Shown here in pieces: positions 15,651 through 21,043 of a stretch of 21,043 nucleotides of DNA. Position numbers and translations under genes: made by a program. The notes below the pieces were generated by a model that was not told the DNA's origin, did no database searches, and saw nothing but the letters and a program-made list of their open reading frames with translations. The DNA lies in the NCBI GenBank assembly GCA_000151295.1, contig GG745334.1:1607047-1628089 (forward strand), read 5' to 3'. Position 1 is the first letter of the stretch. Every line of letters begins with the position of its first letter. Origin of the DNA: Allomyces macrogynus ATCC 38327. Its lineage: Eukaryota; Blastocladiomycota; Blastocladiomycetes; Blastocladiales; Blastocladiaceae.

Positions 15651-18583
15651 ATGTCGCTCCGCAAGCGCAAAATCAACTTTGACGAGGTGTTCCGGCGGTT
15701 CATGGGCGTCGTGCAGCAAATGTACAACCCGATTGCCGTGCACGCGCCGGAACCGGTGAAGGGCATGGACCTGTACCAGTACGTTCGCCCATACCCAAAC
15801 GACGGTGGACACGACGCGCCAGCTGACGCGCTCGACGTCTCCAGCGACGTCTACCTGATGTGCAACAACCAGCCGCGCCCAATGAACGAAGAGCTGTTCC
15901 TGCGCCTGGCCGATTTCCTGGAAGCGCAAACGACCAACGTGGCCGCGGTATGGTATTTACCGGCTCTGGCTTACGCTTCGTGCACCCGTTTGGCGAACCG
16001 CGCGACATCTGACCCGTGGTTCGCATTGCAGAGGATCTACGCGAGCGACCACCTGCTGCAATCGTACGCGGCCGAATGGGACATATTCCAGTTTGCTACC
16101 GAGACTCTCAACACGGTCTGCGACATGCTCAACCGCACGATGGAGGCGAATCTGCGCGGCGCGCCCATGACGTCGGCAATGCGCGCGTTCCAGGGACAGC
16201 ACCCGAACGTGGGGAATAGTCGGTACCGCCGCCAGAGCATGGAGAGCGTATGTGGTCGTGCGACCATGCTGAATCGTGAAACGTGGTTGGATGCTCACGC
16301 GCTGTCTGCAATCTAGTTGGCCTACTCGTTGTGGAAAGAGCGCGTGTTCCGGCACCTGCGCCGCGAGCTGATCGGGTCGACCATGGAGGTCGTGCGGATC
16401 GACCGCGAAGGGATCCAGGGGCCGCACGATGCTGCCAAGGCGCTCGCGCTGTCGCTCGGTGCGTGGTCGTGCTGGTCGTGCGTGGTTCCAGAGCAGGGGC
16501 TGACGATGAACAATCCAACAGTCACCTTGCAGCCCAAGAAGCGCGACGAGACGGCGACCATGGGCCCGACCGGGTCGCTCTACCTGTCCGAGTACGAGGC
16601 CGTGTTCCTGGCTGAGACCAAAAAGTACTACGAGCAGGAGTCGCGGCGCGTCATGCGCGACTTGTCGATCTCCGAGTTCATGAAGACGGTACGCCGTTTC
16701 CTTCCCCTCCTCCGCGCCCACGCAATCTCTCTAACGCGATCGCCGAGTTTTTTTAGGCTGAGGACCGACTAAAGCAAGAGTACCACCGCGCGCTGCGGTT
16801 CCTACACCCGAGCTCGATCGACAAGGTCACGGCCGAGTGCCACGCACAGTACATTGACGCGCACAAGCACCGCATCCACGACGCGTTTTTGGGCATGTTG
16901 CAGAACCGCGTGAGCCAAGGTGAATCGTTGGTTCGTGGATGTGGAGAGAGAGAGAGAGAGAGAGACGACGCGCGACTGATGCAGGACGGGGGGTTTCGGT
17001 GAATGGTAGATTGCAAGCTCGCGTACGAGCTCATGGCGCTGATTCCGGGCGGCATCCACATGCTCACGGACGTCTACGAAAAGTACGTGACGGAGGAGGG
17101 GCGGCGGCTCGTGTCCAAGGTATGTTTGTGTTGGCGTGGATCCCGCTGCGGGTGGAGGAGCCGAAACTGACGCGTGCGCGTTGGCCGGACTATGGATGTA
17201 GGACCCGAAAACGCTCGCCAACAACTTGGGCCAGCTGCATGCGAACCGCATGGCCGACATTACGCAAATGTTCCGGTTCGACCCGAGCTTTGTCGCGGCA
17301 CTCGACAAGGTCCGCTTCTCTATTCATTACCTCCCTCGCATGACCATGGTGGTCACAGTGTGCTGATGATCCTCTTGGATGTGTGACCTGTAGGCGTTCC
17401 GCAGCATCATCAACGACACGGCAACGCACGCACCCGACCTGCTGGCCAAGTACTGTGACCAGCTTCTGCGCAAGCGGAGCAAGCTGTCCGAAACCGAGAC
17501 CGAGGACCAGTTGACCATGGCCACCGTGCTCTTCCACTACATTGACGACAAGGACGTGTTCCAGAAACACTATGCGCGGTACCTGGCCAAGCGGCTGATC
17601 TACCGTCAGTCGGCGTCGGATGACTTGGAGTACCTGATGCTCACGAAACTCAAGGTCGCGTGCGGCGTCGAGTATACGGCCAAGCTGCAGCGCATGTTCA
17701 CGGACGTGCAGGTCTCGCAGGAGACGGGCACCGAGTTTCACGCGGAAGTGGAAAAACCGAACGCAGCCGAGTTCAACGCGCTCGTACTTACGGCGGGCGC
17801 GTGGCCGTTCACGCAGGCCAGTGCCGCGAGCCAGGCGATTGCGCAGTTGCCCGTGGAGTTGGCGAATGGGGTCGCGGCGTTCACCGAGTTCTACAACACC
17901 AAGCATTCCGGGCGCAAGCTGTTCTGGCTGTGGAACTTGTGTCGAGGTACGCGCGCGATGATTTTTCATTGCACCTGCACGTTCCTTGTCCACTCGAACT
18001 CACTTGCCATGCCTATCCAATTCGATCAACAGCCGACGTCAAGCTGACCGGGTACGACAAGCGGTACGAGCTGAACCTGACCGCGCACCAGCTCACGGTG
18101 CTGCTGCTGTTCAATGACGCCGACACGATCCCGACCGCGACCATCGCCTCGGTTCTCGGCGGCACGCGCAGCGACGCCGACAAGATCATCCAGTCCCTGA
18201 TCGACGCGCAACTCCTGACCTCGTCCCCCGGCGGCACCGTCACCGTCAACAAAAAGTTCAGCAGCAAGCGGATTAAGCTGAAACTGACCGCATCGTCTGG
18301 CGAGTCCGGCTCCGGCGGCGGCGCGGCGACCCCGACCGCGCACGAGACCGACCGGTCGCTCGACGAGGACCGGAAACTGTATTTGCAGGCGATTATTGTG
18401 CGGATCATGAAGTCGCGCCGCGAATTATCGCACACGGAGTTGGTCCCACTCGTCGTTGACCAGGCGAAGGCGCGGTTCGTGCCGTCGGTCGTGCTCGTGA
18501 AAAAGTGCATTGAGCAGTTGATCGATAAGCAGTACCTCGACCGCGCCGAGCACGACCATGATCGGTACCTGTACATGGCGTGA
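15651..18583 (+). CDS. CUL1: Cullin, CUL1/CUL2 type, scaffold of a RING ubiquitin ligase (nine exons)
   Basis: Exons: 15651-15947, 16032-16247, 16317-16458, 16522-16688, 16757-16919, 17010-17119, 17202-17309, 17394-17946, 18033-18583, giving 768 aa, close to CUL1 (776). Introns are 63-90 nt. The N-terminal cullin repeats contain YAAEWDIFQFATETLNTVC and LAYSLWKERVFRHL. The middle has YEAVFLAETKKYYEQESRR, DPSFVAALDKAFRSII and APDLLAKYCDQLLRK. The homology domain has YIDDKDVFQKHYARYLAKRL, SASDDLEYLMLTKLKVACGVEYTAKLQRMF and SGRKLFWLWNL. The C-terminus carries the winged helix with the NEDD8 acceptor lysine in IIVRIMKSRREL (about K712), and ends DRYLYMA. SASDD and FVAALDKA favour CUL1; the MSLRKRKINFDE start resembles CUL2. 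Introns 15948-16031 and 16459-16521 are multiples of three without stops; removing them restores the family spacing. CUL1 would bind SKP1/F-box adaptors and RBX1. Confidence 0.92.
16944..16965 (+). repeat. (GA)11 microsatellite inside a cullin intron
   Basis: Eleven perfect GA units lie in the middle of the 90-nt intron 16920-17009, about a quarter of its length. The intron is the longest in this gene. The tract is purine-rich on the coding strand and so does not serve as a polypyrimidine tract. Confidence 0.95.
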
Positions 18584-18712
18584 TTGGCTCGGCGAAGACG
18601 CGATGCAGGCGGGTGGAGAAGGTTGCGCTGGCGAGACCGTGCACGAGCGCGCGCACACGGTCGCTGGGCGACGATTTTTGGATTGGCATGACGATTCGGT
18701 AGGAGCAGTTGT

Positions 18713-18741
18713 GATATCAGTAAATACGCGTAGGATATCAG
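18713..18741. repeat. Paired GATATCAG direct repeats upstream of the DCTN3-like gene
   Basis: The octamer GATATCAG, containing the palindrome GATATC, occurs at 18713-18720 and again at 18734-18741. The 21-bp spacing is close to two helical turns. The pair lies about 120-145 nt upstream of the ATG at 18859, in the 275-nt spacer after the cullin stop. It could be a tandem factor-binding site; no factor is named. Confidence 0.5.
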
Positions 18742-18858
18742 CGCAGATGTGCGCCGTCGTGGAGGCAACTTGGGCGAGGGTCAGAGCAAAAGAACCAAAA
18801 TCATGGCTTCAAGCAAACTCCATTGCATCAATCTGGCATTTTTATTCCAACTTCAACC

Positions 18859-19762
18859 ATGTCCACCTCGGCCAAGCGACTACTCGCACACGATTCCGAA
18901 GCGCTGCAATCCCTATCGAACCGCATCGATTCCCTCGAGCGCGCCCTGGTCGGCGCCGCGGTCCTGGGTCCCGATGGAACGGGCAACAGCAACCACGGCG
19001 GCGCTCATGGACACGAACCTGTTGACGCGACTGCACCAGGCCCAGATGCGGCTCAATGTCGCCGTTCAACAGGCACCCGAAGTGGGCGATGCGCTCGAAT
19101 TGTGTACGGTGGACCGCTACCGAATTTGTGGCGTACTTGGATCGCACGGGCTGACGGTGGTGCTGTAGTCCCCGTGGCCTTGCCCAAGTTGTTTCGGCAC
19201 GCCAAGTCGCCTTACCAGGCCGCTCATTTCTACTCGCGCGAGGCCATGACGGCGGCCATTGGTCCGGCCGCGGCGGTGCCCGTCACGGCGAAGATGGCGA
19301 TCATCGAGTCGGCCGAGCAGGACGTCAAGGCCACGTTCAGCGACTTGCTCAAGATTGATGCGGCGAACGAGGGCTTATCGCCCGACGCGTTCCGCGGTAC
19401 GTTTTACACATTGTGTGTGGCCAAGGACGATGATCACAATGGCTGACAGTGCCATTACGAATCCAGAAATGGGCAAGTGCATTGGCGAGTACACGGCAGT
19501 CGAAGCGGCGGCACACGACCAGGCCGCTGCCGTGGCCCAGCTGTCGGCACGCGTCACGGCGATCATGGAGTCGTACGGTGCCTACGTACGTGTGCCGATT
19601 TGGAGGAGGTGCTGAGAAGGGAACGCAAACTGACGACGTGTGGACCGTGACTAGGTGGATTGTCTGTCAGACGCGTTTGTGCAGCTTGACGAGGCGATTC
19701 GCGACGCGGAGAAGAAGGTGGTAGAGGTAGAGCGCGCGCGGCGGAAGCAGCAGGACGAGTAA
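18859..19762 (+). CDS. Dynactin p24 subunit (DCTN3)-like coiled-coil protein, with an unresolved frame change in exon 1
   Basis: Segments: 18859-19103 (contains a frame change), 19169-19396, 19467-19585, 19655-19762. The three clear introns (65, 70, 69 nt) start GTACGG, GTACGT and GTACGT; two have ctgac branch-like sites. The N-terminal helix LQSLSNRIDSLERAL and the C-terminal run ITAIMESYGAY-like segment followed by VDCLSDAFVQLDEAIRDAEKK resemble dynactin p24, whose members end with a similar LLSKQFVQWDE helix. The protein would be all-helical, in the dynactin shoulder. Between about 18949 and 19007 the reading shifts by one base: LERALVGAAVLGPDG is in one frame and LLTRLHQAQMRLNVA in the next. 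Either one base is extra, or a 79-97-nt intron (donor GTCGGC or GTCCTG, acceptor caccag or cccag at 19039 or 19045) is removed. With an intron the protein is about 200-206 aa, nearer the family's length. Confidence 0.65.
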
Positions 19763-20353
19763 CGCGGCATGGTCAATAGGGACCATTTGTATATTTATTG
19801 TCAGGGACGTTTTGGGTTGCCGCCGAGCGTGTCATTGCGTCGTCGTCGTGTCGTCGTATCGTCGTTTGGTCTTCGTTCTCGGTCGCGCACCGTCACCCTG
19901 CGACTTCATTTTGTCGGTTGCTGCCAATCCACCACCACCATCATGAGCTGAGGGTTGGTCGCACTATCGGAAACGGCAAATCATGTGCAAGTTCATTTTT
20001 GGAGAACGAAAGCTCGAGGCAAGCCGCGCACCGCACCTGCTCAGCCGACAGGCAAGTCGGGCGTGCGTGGACTGCGAACGACCGAAAGTGTCGTCGTTGA
20101 CGTCGTCCTCCTCCTGCTCCACCCTCGTCGACCCTGTCGCTGCCCGTCAATCGCCCCACCATTGTGCGCCCTCCGCCGCCCCCGAATTGCATGGCCACGG
20201 CCGACTTCCCCGACGCCGCTCCGCTCTTCTGCGACCCGCACTTGCGGCCCTACGGCGCTCCTCCAGCTCGCCGCGCTCCCGCCGCCCACGCCGTCGATAC
20301 GAACGTCCTGATACACTTACCAACAAACCAAGCTTGCCAAGCTAGCCAAGAAT
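19763..20353. other. Intergenic and probable 5' region of the last gene
   Basis: About 590 nt. Near 19785-19803 an AT-rich patch (tttgtatatttattgtc) suits the 3' end of the DCTN3-like transcript. Beyond 20060 the sequence becomes strongly CT-rich on the plus strand, as in a leader. An ATG at 20191 opens a 59-codon frame (MATADFPDAAPLFCDPHLRP start) that might be a first exon of the next gene. However, the only splice that would join it, a donor GTCGAT or GTCCTG to an aag acceptor at 20350, gives an intron of 46-58 nt with weak signals. Confidence 0.4.
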
Positions 20354-21043
20354 ATGGCCTCGCGCAATAGCGTCAACCAGTACCTGCCGGCACCTGTGCT
20401 GCAGCGCCGTGCCGGACTCAGCTCGCTGAAGACCAACGCTGTGCCGCCACCACCACCACCACCACCGGCCGAGACGGCGATGCAGTTTGTCTTGGTGCGG
20501 TCGGGGTCATCAGCAACGGCACCGCCAACATCCGACGAGATGAACCGCAGTAAAGTGACGGCACATCGAGCACAGGTACTTTCGCTTGGTGTTGTGCGGC
20601 TTCTGTGTGTGGTGTGGGGGGCGCAGGGACCGGGACGCAGGGGCGTGCACCATGGGCCACAGCGCAGAGGACCCATCCGGCGGCGCGTGAGAGAGGCGGG
20701 GCGCCAAGCGCACGGTTGGTGGGTTGGCGGAGATGCGCTCCGTCGCACCGTCCTCGGCGTCGTTGGCGCGCTCGCGCGGGCTGCGGACGTCGCGGCGTCG
20801 TTGAGCAGCGACGCGCACCAACCGCGCGATGCGTCGCTCCCGGAAACGGCCGACGACGTCGACCGGATGACGTTTGTGTCGGTGGTGAATCACGGCGCGG
20901 GCGGTCGCTTCGCGGCTGCTCTCGCGCTCGGTGCGGTCGGAGCAGGCCGGGCGGGCTGGCGCACCATGCACCAACCTGTCCGACACGTCCTGCCCGCTGC
21001 ACACGGCGCGTTACAACAATGCTGCTCCCACCGTAACGCGAAT
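20354..21043 (+). CDS. Unidentified proline-rich protein, 5' part (runs off the right edge)
   Basis: An ATG at 20354 (aagaatATGG) opens a frame reading MASRNSVNQYLPAPVLQRR, then a run of eight prolines (20447-20469), then VLVRSGSSATAPPTSDEMN to a CAG at 20575. There a GTACTT donor follows. The best in-phase continuation starts after an AG at 20625-20626 (51-nt intron, short for this window) or after a later AG near 20695. It stays open to the edge with ALRRTVLGVVGALARAADV, ETADDVDRMTFVSVVNHGAG and an Ala/Gly-rich stretch. I do not recognise a family. The second exon start and even the gene start (20191 is an alternative) are uncertain. Confidence 0.4.
   Translation, partial: MASRNSVNQYLPAPVLQRRAGLSSLKTNAVPPPPPPPPAETAMQFVLVRSGSSATAPPTSDEMNRSKVTAHRAQVLSLGVVRLLCVVWGAQGPGRRGVHHGPQRRGPIRRRVREAGRQAHGWWVGGDALRRTVLGVVGALARAADVAASLSSDAHQPRDASLPETADDVDRMTFVSVVNHGAGGRFAAALALGAVGAGRAGWRTMHQPVRHVLPAAHGALQQCCSHRNAN

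Noticed and set aside
16317..16688. Single exon reading of the cullin with a 21-residue Trp/Cys-rich insert (GAWSCWSC)
   Set aside because: The insert is bounded by a consensus GTGCGT donor and CAG acceptor, has a ctgac branch-like site, is absent from cullins, and is 63 nt, so it is an intron.
20447..20472. CCA/CCG repeat considered as a microsatellite or repeat element
   Set aside because: It lies in frame and encodes a proline run within an open frame, so it is better treated as coding low complexity.
1..21043. A novel multi-gene defence, biosynthetic or mobile system
   Set aside because: Every identifiable gene is a conserved eukaryotic housekeeping family. There are no transposase, integrase, terminal repeats, CRISPR-like arrays or clustered biosynthetic enzymes.

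Overview
The window is nuclear DNA of a eukaryote with a compact, GC-rich genome. It holds nine protein-coding genes that can be assigned to families, and eight of them are interrupted by very short GT-AG introns (59-94 nt). Three features point to an opisthokont and probably an early-diverging fungus: a dCMP deaminase fused to an N-terminal kinase-like P-loop domain (the fungal DCD1 layout), a probable dynactin p24 subunit, and a CDK10/11-class kinase. The species cannot be named from the sequence. I see no bacterial, viral or transposon genes, no tRNA or rRNA and no CRISPR array.

Layout, left to right. A TDP2-like phosphodiesterase (1-777, minus, runs off the left edge). A gap of about 900 nt. 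The mitochondrial LYR protein ETFRF1/LYRM5 (1676-2160, minus, three small exons). The ribosome-collision ubiquitin ligase Hel2/ZNF598 (2621-5241, plus). A two-domain AAA+ ATPase (5449-7901, minus), convergent with HEL2. A CDK10/11-type kinase (8179-9897, plus), divergent from the ATPase. The SF1 helicase HCS1/IGHMBP2 (9955-12509, minus), whose stop is only 57 nt from the kinase stop. A poorly coding stretch with one possible small membrane-protein ORF. dCMP deaminase (13740-15121, minus). A CUL1/2-type cullin (15651-18583, plus). A dynactin p24/DCTN3-like gene (18859-19762, plus). An unidentified proline-rich gene running off the right edge (about 20354-21043, plus).

The genes do not form a pathway or operon. 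They are housekeeping functions packed head-to-head and tail-to-tail: DNA end repair, replication/translation helicase, nucleotide metabolism, ubiquitin ligation, ribosome quality control, mitochondrial flavoprotein regulation, cell-cycle kinase and microtubule motor adaptor. All exon joins below were derived by hand from reading-frame phase, splice signals and family conservation.

The most notable observations are these. The AAA+ ATPase has Gln in place of the Walker B catalytic Glu in both ATPase domains, and also a one-base frame break. Four introns are multiples of three with no stop codon, so a naive translation reads straight through them; two are in the kinase and two in the cullin. 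The 5' splice consensus is shifted to GTRCGY. The DCTN3-like gene has an unresolved frame change in its first exon. I found no convincing new multi-gene system.
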